This document shows positions 15,597 to 23,065 of a stretch of 23,545 nucleotides of DNA, piece by piece. How positions within the stretch are numbered: the stretch's first letter is position 1; each line of letters opens with the position of its first letter. Origin of the DNA: JAICWY01 sp964531205 (lineage in GTDB: Bacteria; Vulcanimicrobiota; Vulcanimicrobiia; Vulcanimicrobiales; Vulcanimicrobiaceae); assembly GCA_964531205.1 (NCBI GenBank), contig CAZHGH010000048.1, positions 1 to 23,545 of the forward strand, read 5' to 3'. The notes under the pieces were generated by a model that saw only the letters and a program-made list of their open reading frames with translations, had not been told where the DNA came from and searched no databases. The position numbers and the translations under genes are program-made.

Positions 15597-15603
15597 TGGG
15601 AGG

Positions 15604-16917
15604 ATGGACGCCTTCAAGATCTGCCGGGTCGTTGTGCTGCTTCTGGCATGTCTCGTCCTTGCTCCCTTGTCTGCTGCCGCGGACCAAAAGCCTGAGGGCC
15701 CGCCGCAGATAGAAGTCTCGCAGACCGGAGCGACAATCGAAGATGTGACGATTCAGACGTACGGCGTCATCAAGCCTGACGCCGTACGGCAGTATCTGTC
15801 GCTGAAGCAAGGCGACGCGCTCGACCAAGCCGGAGTCGATCGGGACTATGGGAATCTCTCCAAACTCGTAGGCTTCATCCCGCGTTTGGAGGTCTCGCCG
15901 GGCGAAGCACCGCGAACGGTGACGCTGCACTGGATCGTCATGGCAAAATGGCTGCAGACGACCTCGCACCCGTTTTATGCCGATCAGCCGCTCTTGGCGC
16001 CGATTCAAGGCGTCGGCTTCATTGTTACCTCGCCGCAGCTCAGCAGACACGGCGCAAACGTTTCTTCGATTAGCCAACTGAGCCGGCGCGCGAATCTCGT
16101 TCGCATGCTTTACACGAATCCGCTGCACGTCAACGCAACAAAGGGCCGCGAGTCCGATTTCATTTTTGACGTGCAGGCCGGGCGAGGCGTGTATCGTGCG
16201 AGCCAGCCGCAAGCGATCAACATTTATAGCTGGAACGACGCGGCGGAGGCGCTCTTCTACGAACACTCGACAAACGGCAACCAATTGGAACTTGGTTTTC
16301 GTATGAACCGTTCGACGACGAAGCAGTCAACCGACATCATCGCGCCTTCGATTTACGATACGAGCCTCCATCCGGCGCGTACTAGCCTGCTCGAACTTGG
16401 GTACTCGCACGCCTGCCTCATCCCACCGACGCGGTGGTACCCGCCGTACTGTTCGACGCAGTACCGCTTTGAAGTGTTGGACGCGATCGGACTCTTTAAT
16501 CCGACGAGCGAGTATCAAATCTTCATCGCCGATGCTGCGCAGTATATTCGCGCGGGTGATTCAACGCTTGTGTTGCACGCCGCTGACGACCGCAGCGGCG
16601 GCGTTCTCCCCGACGCCTTTCTTTTATGCAGCTCCGGCATTCGCGGATATCCAAAGGCGTTTTGCGGCACAGATGCTCAGACGTTGCAAGCGGAGTTTCG
16701 CGTAGCGGACGCGGTCCCCGGTCCGCTGCACGTTGTCGTCTTCACGGAAACCGCTTCCAGCCGGGTGCGAGGCAGCCTGGTTGCGTTTGCACCGTCGTCG
16801 TTCGTATGGCATGCGGACTCGGGCATCGGATTGATCTACCGCGGTTTTCGCCTCGATTTGGCGCGCGGCACCGACGGCAACCGCCTTACGTTTGAGTTAC
16901 AGGGACAGACGTACTAA
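15604..16917 (+). CDS. Single-POTRA Omp85-like outer-membrane beta-barrel protein
   Basis: A 437-aa protein with a signal peptide (about 1-26), one POTRA-like domain (about 46-118, GVIKPDAVRQYLSLKQGDAL with the following helix and FIPRLEV strand), and a C-terminal beta-barrel of about 300 residues. The barrel has the RGY motif of the Omp85 family (R347-Y349) and ends in an aromatic residue (FELQGQTY), as needed for barrel assembly. BamA has five POTRAs and TamA three, so this is a minimal member. Several barrel cysteines (ACLIPP, PYCSTQ, LLCSSG, AFCGTD) may form loop disulfides. It lies downstream of the RND operon and 48 nt after the split secreted gene. It may insert or export a dedicated partner, perhaps one of the secreted proteins; that is inference. 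Confidence 0.78.
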   Translation: MDAFKICRVVVLLLACLVLAPLSAAADQKPEGPPQIEVSQTGATIEDVTIQTYGVIKPDAVRQYLSLKQGDALDQAGVDRDYGNLSKLVGFIPRLEVSPGEAPRTVTLHWIVMAKWLQTTSHPFYADQPLLAPIQGVGFIVTSPQLSRHGANVSSISQLSRRANLVRMLYTNPLHVNATKGRESDFIFDVQAGRGVYRASQPQAINIYSWNDAAEALFYEHSTNGNQLELGFRMNRSTTKQSTDIIAPSIYDTSLHPARTSLLELGYSHACLIPPTRWYPPYCSTQYRFEVLDAIGLFNPTSEYQIFIADAAQYIRAGDSTLVLHAADDRSGGVLPDAFLLCSSGIRGYPKAFCGTDAQTLQAEFRVADAVPGPLHVVVFTETASSRVRGSLVAFAPSSFVWHADSGIGLIYRGFRLDLARGTDGNRLTFELQGQTY

Positions 16918-16918
16918 C

Positions 16919-17878
16919 TCAACCGGCTCCGCCTATAAGCATGCCGGTAAAGAAAACCAACACTCCACCAACGATAACTTGAAAGGCCGCGCTAAGAAAT
17001 GGCGTGTCCATAAAGCGATTGCGGATCCATGAAATCGCGAGCAGTTCCATGGCGACGACAATCACGGCAATCGTGATCGCTGCGTGAAATTCCGGAATCA
17101 GGAACGGAAGCGTGTGACCCAAGCCGCCAATCGTCGTCATTGCGCCGGTAACGATACCGCGCAGCACCGGGCTGCCGCGGCCTGTAAGACTGCCGTTGTC
17201 GCTCGCGGCTTCGGCGAACGCCATCGATATGCCGGCGCCGACGGATGCGGCGAGACCGACCAAAAGCGCGTCGCGCGATTGATGCGTCGCGAAGGCGGCT
17301 GCAAAGATCGGCGCGAGGGTCGACACCGAGCCATCCATGAGTCCGGCGAGACCGGGCTGAACCACTTGAAGAAGAAAGAGTTTGCGCTCGCGCGCGTCCT
17401 CTTCTTCGCGTACTTCGGGAGTAAGATGCTGCTCGACTAATTTCTCGGCCTTTGTTTCGTGACGGCGTTCTTCGTTTGCGAGATCGTCGAACAGCTGTCG
17501 CATCGACGCGTCTTTGGTTTGGCGCGCTGCGCGACGGTAAAAGCGCAGGCTTTCCATCTCCATCGCTTCGGCGCGTTCGCGAATTCTTTCGAGCCCCAGC
17601 GGCTGTCCGAGCCAGACCGATGGGCGATGCATGAATCCGCGAACGTCGTTGCGCCGGATGAGTGGAATGAATTCACCGAAGCGTTCGCGATACAGATCGA
17701 TGAGGCGGCGCCGGTGGCCGGATTCCTCCGCCGCCATCCCGCGGAAGATTGCGGCGCTGTCCGGATAGTTGGGCTCGAGGTAATGCGCGTAATTGTCGTA
17801 CGTGCGTTCGTCGTCTTCTTCGAGTGAGATCGCGAGCGCGAGGACTTCCTGTTCGTTTAATTCGGAGAAATTGCGCAT
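16919..17878 (-). CDS. mbfA: Membrane-bound ferritin MbfA (erythrin-VIT1 iron exporter family)
   Basis: A 319-aa protein with an N-terminal ferritin-like (erythrin) domain (about 1-165) and a C-terminal VIT1/CCC1-type membrane domain (about 175-319). Iron-ligand candidates are E20/E21, E51/E52 with H55 (AAEESGH), E107, and E136/E137 with H140 (ANEERRH). The membrane domain begins with GLAGLMDGSVSTLAPIF, the VIT1 signature, and has about five hydrophobic helices. In Agrobacterium and Bradyrhizobium, MbfA exports iron and protects against peroxide and iron excess. Length and domain order are typical. It is divergent from the cNMP/TrxR-like gene and its stop lies one base from the stop of the Omp85-like gene. 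No strong ribosome-binding site is seen at the ATG at 17878. Confidence 0.93.
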   Translation of the reverse strand: MRNFSELNEQEVLALAISLEEDDERTYDNYAHYLEPNYPDSAAIFRGMAAEESGHRRRLIDLYRERFGEFIPLIRRNDVRGFMHRPSVWLGQPLGLERIRERAEAMEMESLRFYRRAARQTKDASMRQLFDDLANEERRHETKAEKLVEQHLTPEVREEEDARERKLFLLQVVQPGLAGLMDGSVSTLAPIFAAAFATHQSRDALLVGLAASVGAGISMAFAEAASDNGSLTGRGSPVLRGIVTGAMTTIGGLGHTLPFLIPEFHAAITIAVIVVAMELLAISWIRNRFMDTPFLSAAFQVIVGGVLVFFTGMLIGGAG

Positions 17879-17917
17879 GAGTGATTCAACCGTTATGGAG
17901 CGAGGAAGCGTTGCAGT

Positions 17918-17978
17918 TTTTATATGGAGCCTTCAAGGGCCTTCGGACCAGGGTGATATACTAGCTCCGCATATAAAA
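17918..17978. promoter_or_regulatory. Inverted repeat in the mbfA / flavoprotein divergent promoter region
   Basis: TTTTATATGGAGC (17918-17930) and GCTCCGCATATAAAA (17964-17978) form an imperfect inverted repeat separated by 33 bp. Each arm carries a TATAAA-like -10 sequence reading outward, one toward mbfA and one toward the gene at 17997. Between them sits AAGGGCCTT (17935-17943), a short palindrome with a central G. The arrangement fits two similar divergent promoters with a shared operator, but no match to a known Fur or Irr box was established. Confidence 0.5.
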
Positions 17979-17996
17979 TTAGGTGATTGGTAGAGA

Positions 17997-19637
17997 GTGT
18001 TTAGGGTTGACGAACTACGCGGGATCGCGGTTTTCGCGGGCCTGGCGGACAAAGAACTCGAGTATTTGGCGAAGACGAGCGCCGATATCCGCCTGCTTCC
18101 GGGTGAATACGTCATTCACGAAGGCGAAACGCGCCGTGCGTTATTCGTTCTGATAGAAGGGCGCATCGAACTGACGAAATTCGTCGACGGTGCCGAACAC
18201 GTTGTCGGCACGGAGCGCGGCCCAGGTGAGGTGTTCGGCGAGGTCCCCGTCGTACTGAACACGCCGTCGCTTGTAAGTTTTCGCACCTTGCAGCGCTCCC
18301 GCGTGATGCGCATCGAGGCCAAGGAGTTTCACACAGTAGCGGCCGCTGCGCCTGAATTTTTCGCTACGGTGGAATCTGCCGCGCTTGAGCGCGTTAGCGG
18401 TCTTCAGGACATTGCCGCCTCCGTTCCGTCGCAGCCTCCACTCGCGGTCGTCGGTCCCCAATGGGACAACGCCACGTATGAAGTGCGCGATTTTTTACAA
18501 CGCAACTCGGTTGAATTCGACTGGATCACGCCCGAGGATTCTGCGGCTGCATACCCCGTCGTGCAATTGCGTGACGGCACGCTTCTCACGAAACCTTCGA
18601 TTCGTGATATCGCCGGCGCGATAGGGCTCAGCGTTTCACCGAGAGAGACGACGTACGACGTCGCGGTTGTCGGCGGCGGGCCTGCAGGTCTTGCGGCGGC
18701 TGTGTACGGTTCGTCGGAAGGGTTGTCCACGATCTTGATCGATCGGGAAGCGCCGGGCGGCCAGGCGGGCACGTCGTCGCGAATCGAAAATTACTTAGGC
18801 TTTCCGTTCGGTATATCCGGCGATGAGCTTGCACAGCGCGCCCTGCAGCAAGCGAAGCGTCTCGGCGCGGAGATTGTTGTAACGCGCAGCGTTCAAACTG
18901 TGGACCCCGATTCGCGCGCGGTGCTTCTCGATGGAGATGCCGTTATCCATGCCAAGACGATTCTTTTGGCGACCGGCGTGTCTTGGCGCAAGCTCGAGAT
19001 TCCGTCGTTGGAGCGGTTGCGCGACCGGGGTGTGCACTACGGCGCCGCACCGAATGAAACGCGATCCGTATCGGGTCAAGACGTCTTTCTCGTGGGCGGC
19101 GGAAATTCCGCAGGACAAGCGGCAATAAACTTTTCCAATTTCGCGAATTGCGTCACACTTTTAGTGCGCGGTGATTCGCTGGCCAAAAGTATGTCGCATT
19201 ACCTCATCGAACAGTTGAATACCAAGGCAAATGTGCGAGTCGAAACGCAGGCACAGGTTACCGACGTTTACGGCGACGATCATCTCGAAGCCATCGCGGT
19301 TACAAACAGCGCAACGGGAAAAACGACACGCCGTGAGGCTGCAGCGCTCTTTATTTTGATTGGAGCGGACGCGGAAACGGCATGGATGCCCGAAACGATA
19401 GAACGCGATGCGCGCGGCTATGTGCTCACCGGTCCAGATGTAGTCCGAAACGGGCGTTGGACGGTCGCGCGCGATCCATTTCTGCTCGAAACATCCGTTC
19501 CCGGAATTTTTGCGGTTGGCGACGTGCGCGCCGGTTCGGTGAAACGGGTTGCTGCGGCTGTTGGGGAAGGCAGCATGGCGATCGCGTTTGCCCACCAATA
19601 CTTGGCTGGACAAAGTCCGTCAGTTGTCTTACGGTAG
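17997..19637 (+). CDS. Cyclic nucleotide-binding domain / thioredoxin reductase-like FAD oxidoreductase fusion
   Basis: A 546-aa three-part protein. Residues 1-130 form a cNMP-binding (CAP_ED) domain, with the region PGEYVIHEGETRRALFVLIEG and the GPGEVFGE phosphate-binding cassette. Residues about 150-212 resemble a thioredoxin/glutaredoxin-fold linker (YEVRDFLQRNSVEFDW, ending in KPSIRDIAGAIGL). Residues 218-546 form a TrxR-like flavoprotein with the FAD motif GGGPAG (226-231), the NAD(P)H motif GGGNSAGQA (367-375) and the final FAD motif GIFAVGDVRAGSVKRVA. The redox CxxC of true TrxR is absent: the equivalent region reads GVHYGAAPNE (345-354), as in a known subfamily of cysteine-less TrxR-like proteins. 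The start is GTG at 17997, with AGGTGA upstream. msrA follows after 4 nt. Confidence 0.92.
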   Translation: MFRVDELRGIAVFAGLADKELEYLAKTSADIRLLPGEYVIHEGETRRALFVLIEGRIELTKFVDGAEHVVGTERGPGEVFGEVPVVLNTPSLVSFRTLQRSRVMRIEAKEFHTVAAAAPEFFATVESAALERVSGLQDIAASVPSQPPLAVVGPQWDNATYEVRDFLQRNSVEFDWITPEDSAAAYPVVQLRDGTLLTKPSIRDIAGAIGLSVSPRETTYDVAVVGGGPAGLAAAVYGSSEGLSTILIDREAPGGQAGTSSRIENYLGFPFGISGDELAQRALQQAKRLGAEIVVTRSVQTVDPDSRAVLLDGDAVIHAKTILLATGVSWRKLEIPSLERLRDRGVHYGAAPNETRSVSGQDVFLVGGGNSAGQAAINFSNFANCVTLLVRGDSLAKSMSHYLIEQLNTKANVRVETQAQVTDVYGDDHLEAIAVTNSATGKTTRREAAALFILIGADAETAWMPETIERDARGYVLTGPDVVRNGRWTVARDPFLLETSVPGIFAVGDVRAGSVKRVAAAVGEGSMAIAFAHQYLAGQSPSVVLR

Positions 19638-19641
19638 GGTC

Positions 19642-20154
19642 ATGGCTACACAAACTGAGCGCGCTATTCTTGCCGGTGGCTGCTTCTGGGGCATGCAAGA
19701 GCTGCTTCGCAGCTATCCCGGCATTATTTCAACGCGCGTTGGATACAGCGGCGGCGACGTGCCGAACGCGACGTACCGCAACCACGGCACGCATGCCGAA
19801 GCTGTTGAAATCGTTTTCGACCCGTCGAAGATCAGCTACCGGCAGTTGCTGGAATTCTTTTTTCAAATTCACGATCCGACGACGCTAAATCGACAAGGTA
19901 ACGACCGCGGCATGAGCTACCGGTCGGCGATCTTTTACACCACCGACGAACAACGCCGCGTTGCAGAAGAAACGATCGCCGACGTGGAGGCATCCGGAAT
20001 TTGGCCCGGCAAAGTCGTGACGGAAGTAACGCCGGCGGGTCCCTTCTGGGAAGCTGAGCCCGAGCATCAGGATTATCTTCAGAAATATCCCAACGGCTAT
20101 ACCTGCCACTTCGTAAGGCCGAACTGGAGACTGCCGGAGCGTACGCGGGCGTAA
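19642..20154 (+). CDS. msrA: Peptide-methionine (S)-S-oxide reductase MsrA
   Basis: A 170-aa MsrA that reduces methionine-S-sulfoxide in proteins and free methionine. The catalytic cysteine is C14 in GGCFWG. The GYSGG segment, the HAEAVEIVFDP region and the MSYRSAIFY segment are typical. The C-terminal GYTCHFVRPNW supplies a probable resolving cysteine, as in actinobacterial enzymes. The start is the ATG at 19642, 4 nt after the flavoprotein stop with AGGG ahead; a longer frame from 19549 lies inside the previous gene. It depends on a reductant such as thioredoxin, and the upstream flavoprotein, lacking CxxC, would not be a standard source. The stop is 4 nt from the convergent phosphatase gene. 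Confidence 0.97.
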   Translation: MATQTERAILAGGCFWGMQELLRSYPGIISTRVGYSGGDVPNATYRNHGTHAEAVEIVFDPSKISYRQLLEFFFQIHDPTTLNRQGNDRGMSYRSAIFYTTDEQRRVAEETIADVEASGIWPGKVVTEVTPAGPFWEAEPEHQDYLQKYPNGYTCHFVRPNWRLPERTRA

Positions 20155-20158
20155 GTAC

Positions 20159-21850
20159 TTAGGCGGCTTGCGTTGTGGTTTGCGTTATACCGTTTTTGCA
20201 CGAAACGGGAAGCGTTACCATAACGTGGCTGCCTAATCCCGGTACGGGCTCTACGCGCACCTCACGCGCGAGCAACGAAATAAGATAAAGTCCCCTGCCG
20301 CCTTCTGACCATAGGCTCGCGGGTAAAGCGGGCTCGTATGTAAAGCCTGCGCCCTTGTCGATAACGTGCAGCACGGCGTTGTTTTCGCGGAATTCAAGCG
20401 ATACGCTGAGCGGACCCGGCGCATGCCGGACCGCGTTTCCTACCAGCTCTGCGAAGATCAGGCTGCAAGTAGCCAGATCTTCCTGATTCAGATCGCAAAC
20501 GCGAGACAAGGTTCGAAAGTATTCGTCTCGCATCGTGTAGGCAGCGCGCGCGTCTTCCGCTTCAAACTGCCAACGCTTTTCGGCACGACCGAAAATGATC
20601 GACATAATGGCGATATCGTCACGCGGTGATTCGTGCGCGATAGCACGTTCGATAAATTCTGCGGGGTTCGAGGCGTGCGTTACGGCATCGGATTGTAGAA
20701 CTCGCTCCAGCATGCGTTCCCCCGCGACCACATCGCGTGAGGCCTCGATCACGCCGTCAGTATAGAGCACCAACATACTATTGTCGGGGCATTGCAGTAG
20801 GTGAGTTTCGAATTCAACGTTTCGAAATGCGCCGAGCGGCGCGGACGGCGATGCAAGTTTACGTATTTCGCCGTTGTGGAGCCGCAATAACGGCGGCGCG
20901 TGTCCGGCGGAGGCGTATCGAAGCGCGCGAGTCTTCGGATCGAGAATGCCGACGAACGCGCTCGCCAGACGATCTCCGCCTTCATTCAACAGTAGCCGGT
21001 TACAGACGTCGGTAATTTTCTTTGGGTCGGTGCACTCGAGCGCAGCGACGCGAATGGCTTGGCGCATCAATACCATCAGGCGCGCAGCTTCGATGCCTTT
21101 ACCGGTTACGTCGCCGATTGTGAAAACGATCTCGCCGCAATCGTTTTCAAATGCATCGTACCAATCGCCGCCGATGTCCGCTTCCGTTGACCCCGGGCGA
21201 TAATGCGCGCTCACTTCGATGTTATCCGGCGATGGAAAACGCCGCGGTAGAAACGCTCGCTGCAGCGTTTCCGCTACGTACTGCTCGCGATGGAACTGCT
21301 TCGCATTAGCGACCGCAAGACCCGCGCGCCGGCCAAGCTCGATGGCGAAGACCAAATCCGCTCCGTCAAATTCTTTTTCAGACGCGTGCGTGCGAACGAA
21401 CGTCAACGCGCCGAAGATATGGCTTTGAGCGACAACCGGCACGACGATCTTCGAGCGGTAACCGAACCGCCGCATGTACTGCTCGTGCTGCTTCGAGGCA
21501 GCGTGCCGTACGAGCGTCTCCTCGTCGATATGCGGCAAGAAGAAGGGCTGCCCCGACCGCGTTACTTGGACGACTGGATGAACGCCGAACTCCTCGACGT
21601 AGAGGATGGAGGAAACGCTTCCTAGCGCTTCTTCCATGCCGCGATCGCGGTGCGCCGAAGCGGTCACGAAAAGCCGATCCGACCGTTCGTCGATCAGGTC
21701 GAAAAGGCAAAGATCGGCAAACGACTCCACGGCCAAGCGAGCAACGTTGTTAAGTGTCGCCGTAACATCAAGCGATTGATGGAAAATCTCGCCGGCTCGC
21801 ACAAGAAGGTCGAGCCGTTCTTGATCCCGGTTCGCGGCGGTCGTGGGCAA
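20159..21850 (-). CDS. GAF - SpoIIE-type PP2C phosphatase - HATPase signalling protein
   Basis: A 563-aa cytoplasmic signalling protein. An N-terminal GAF domain spans about 10-185. A SpoIIE/RsbU-type phosphatase (about 210-420) has metal-binding aspartates D229 (IGGDWYD), D247 (GDVTGKG), D365 (LYTDGV) and D411/D412 (RDDIAIM). A C-terminal RsbW-like HATPase (about 430-552) has N472 in ELVGNAVRHA, the DKGAGF box (498-503) and GGRGLYLI (517-524). Such proteins control anti-sigma/anti-anti-sigma partner switching in stress responses. Phosphatase and kinase-like activities in one chain would oppose each other on an STAS protein, but no STAS or sigma gene is nearby. The start is a TTG at 21850, chosen because GGGGAGGA lies 8 nt upstream. 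Confidence 0.94.
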   Translation of the reverse strand: MPTTAANRDQERLDLLVRAGEIFHQSLDVTATLNNVARLAVESFADLCLFDLIDERSDRLFVTASAHRDRGMEEALGSVSSILYVEEFGVHPVVQVTRSGQPFFLPHIDEETLVRHAASKQHEQYMRRFGYRSKIVVPVVAQSHIFGALTFVRTHASEKEFDGADLVFAIELGRRAGLAVANAKQFHREQYVAETLQRAFLPRRFPSPDNIEVSAHYRPGSTEADIGGDWYDAFENDCGEIVFTIGDVTGKGIEAARLMVLMRQAIRVAALECTDPKKITDVCNRLLLNEGGDRLASAFVGILDPKTRALRYASAGHAPPLLRLHNGEIRKLASPSAPLGAFRNVEFETHLLQCPDNSMLVLYTDGVIEASRDVVAGERMLERVLQSDAVTHASNPAEFIERAIAHESPRDDIAIMSIIFGRAEKRWQFEAEDARAAYTMRDEYFRTLSRVCDLNQEDLATCSLIFAELVGNAVRHAPGPLSVSLEFRENNAVLHVIDKGAGFTYEPALPASLWSEGGRGLYLISLLAREVRVEPVPGLGSHVMVTLPVSCKNGITQTTTQAA

Positions 21851-21933
21851 ATACTAATCCTCCCCGGGGGCTATTCCCGGGTTCGGCCTCGACTACACCT
21901 TCGGTACGATTAGCTACCAATCGTCGCGCTGTG

Positions 21934-22236
21934 TCAGGGCTCGCGATTTTGCAAAACTTGCAAGATTGCGCGAAGGACATCGTCGGGGTCCGGCAGCGTG
22001 GGCCACTGGAAGAAGTCGGCGCTCTCTTCGATGAGACCATCGACCGGTATCGCGAGCGGGTCGGGAAAGTCCGGATTCAAAAGTTTCACCGCGTCCAGCA
22101 CTTCGACGTTGTCGCGGACCCAAAGCTGCGAGAGCGCGGTCCAAGATGCTGCGCTTTTCTCGTTTCGATATGTCTCGAAAGCCGCGCGTAATTGCTCGGG
22201 CAACGCTTGGCTATCGTTAGAACCTTGCGTAGACAT
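21934..22236 (-). CDS. Hypothetical 100-aa acidic protein
   Basis: A 100-residue frame between the short-chain dehydrogenase and the phosphatase, all on the same strand. Composition is protein-like and acidic: a Gln/Glu/Lys-containing helical N-terminal half, then a Pro/Asp-rich stretch (LNPDFPDPLAIPVDGL) and an amphipathic end (DPDDVLRAILQVLQNREP). It has no signal peptide, membrane helix or known motif. The ribosome-binding site before the ATG at 22236 is weak. Competing frames on the other strand look less protein-like. I do not recognise a family. Confidence 0.6.
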   Translation of the reverse strand: MSTQGSNDSQALPEQLRAAFETYRNEKSAASWTALSQLWVRDNVEVLDAVKLLNPDFPDPLAIPVDGLIEESADFFQWPTLPDPDDVLRAILQVLQNREP

Positions 22237-22258
22237 TTGTGACGTTATGTTACCCGGT

Positions 22259-23065
22259 TTAGAAGCTTCGATGGTCCGAAACGGCAGCCTCCAAAGCCTC
22301 TTTCATCGTGCGGAACCGCTCGTCGACGGCTTCAGGATCGTTGCGATTCGCTGCGATTAGCGCAAGGCGCGCCTCGCCTCCGCGAACCACTTCACGCTTA
22401 CCGTCCTTCAGCGCATTAACGATGGCGGCGGCGACCTCGGTGGGAGATTCGCGAACAAAACCGAGGTCGGCGCCCGCGCGGTTAGTTTTCATCATCGGCG
22501 TGTCCGTCGCTCCCGGGAAAATGTTCACGACGGCAATGTTATCGCTAAGCAACTCCCTTCGCAGTGAGTCACCAAAGGCGGCGATACCGCTCTTCACCGC
22601 CGCGTAGACACTATAATAAGGCGGCGTTAGCAGCGCGACGCCGGACGATACGTTTACGATAAATCCATTGGCTGCGCGCTTCAATTCAGGCAGAACTGCG
22701 CGTGTGAGCAGGATCGGCGCAACGAGATTGACGGCAATCATTGCGTTGATCTCTTCGATCGGAATCGACTCAAGCCGGCCCGCGCGCACGTTGCCCGCGT
22801 TATTGATCAATCCGTTGACTTCGCCGAAGGTGGAGCGCGCGGCATCGACGATGCGAGGATGTGCGGCGTGATCGGCGATGTCGGCAACGAAGACTAATGC
22901 CTGTGCGCCTGCGGCCTTTACGAGATCCGCCGTCTCTTCCAATTGAGCACGCCTTCGACCAACCAATGTAAGTAGCGTACCTTCTCTTGCGAGCGCAATT
23001 GCGGTTTCTCGACCGATTCCGCTTCCGGCGCCGGTAAGGATAAAGGACTTGCCAAGAAGCAACAT
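22259..23065 (-). CDS. Short-chain dehydrogenase/reductase (classical SDR)
   Basis: A 268-aa NAD(P)-dependent oxidoreductase of the classical SDR family. The cofactor motif TGAGSGIG (11-18) is followed by a basic GRRR (36-39), which favours NADP(H). NNAG (88-91), S140/S141 in VNVSSG, and the catalytic Y154 and K158 (YAAVK) are all present, as is the PGATDTPM segment that follows the active site. Length is normal. The ATG at 23065 has AGGAG with about 9 nt spacing. It is the first gene of a minus-strand run toward the 100-aa protein and phosphatase. The substrate cannot be told; related proteins act on sugars, lipids or xenobiotics. Confidence 0.95.
   Translation of the reverse strand: MLLLGKSFILTGAGSGIGRETAIALAREGTLLTLVGRRRAQLEETADLVKAAGAQALVFVADIADHAAHPRIVDAARSTFGEVNGLINNAGNVRAGRLESIPIEEINAMIAVNLVAPILLTRAVLPELKRAANGFIVNVSSGVALLTPPYYSVYAAVKSGIAAFGDSLRRELLSDNIAVVNIFPGATDTPMMKTNRAGADLGFVRESPTEVAAAIVNALKDGKREVVRGGEARLALIAANRNDPEAVDERFRTMKEALEAAVSDHRSF

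Noticed and set aside
15511..16284. 257-codon minus-strand frame opposite the Omp85-like gene
   Set aside because: Antisense to a gene with a signal peptide, POTRA and RGY motif. Its own composition is Arg/Val/Leu-rich without recognisable motifs.
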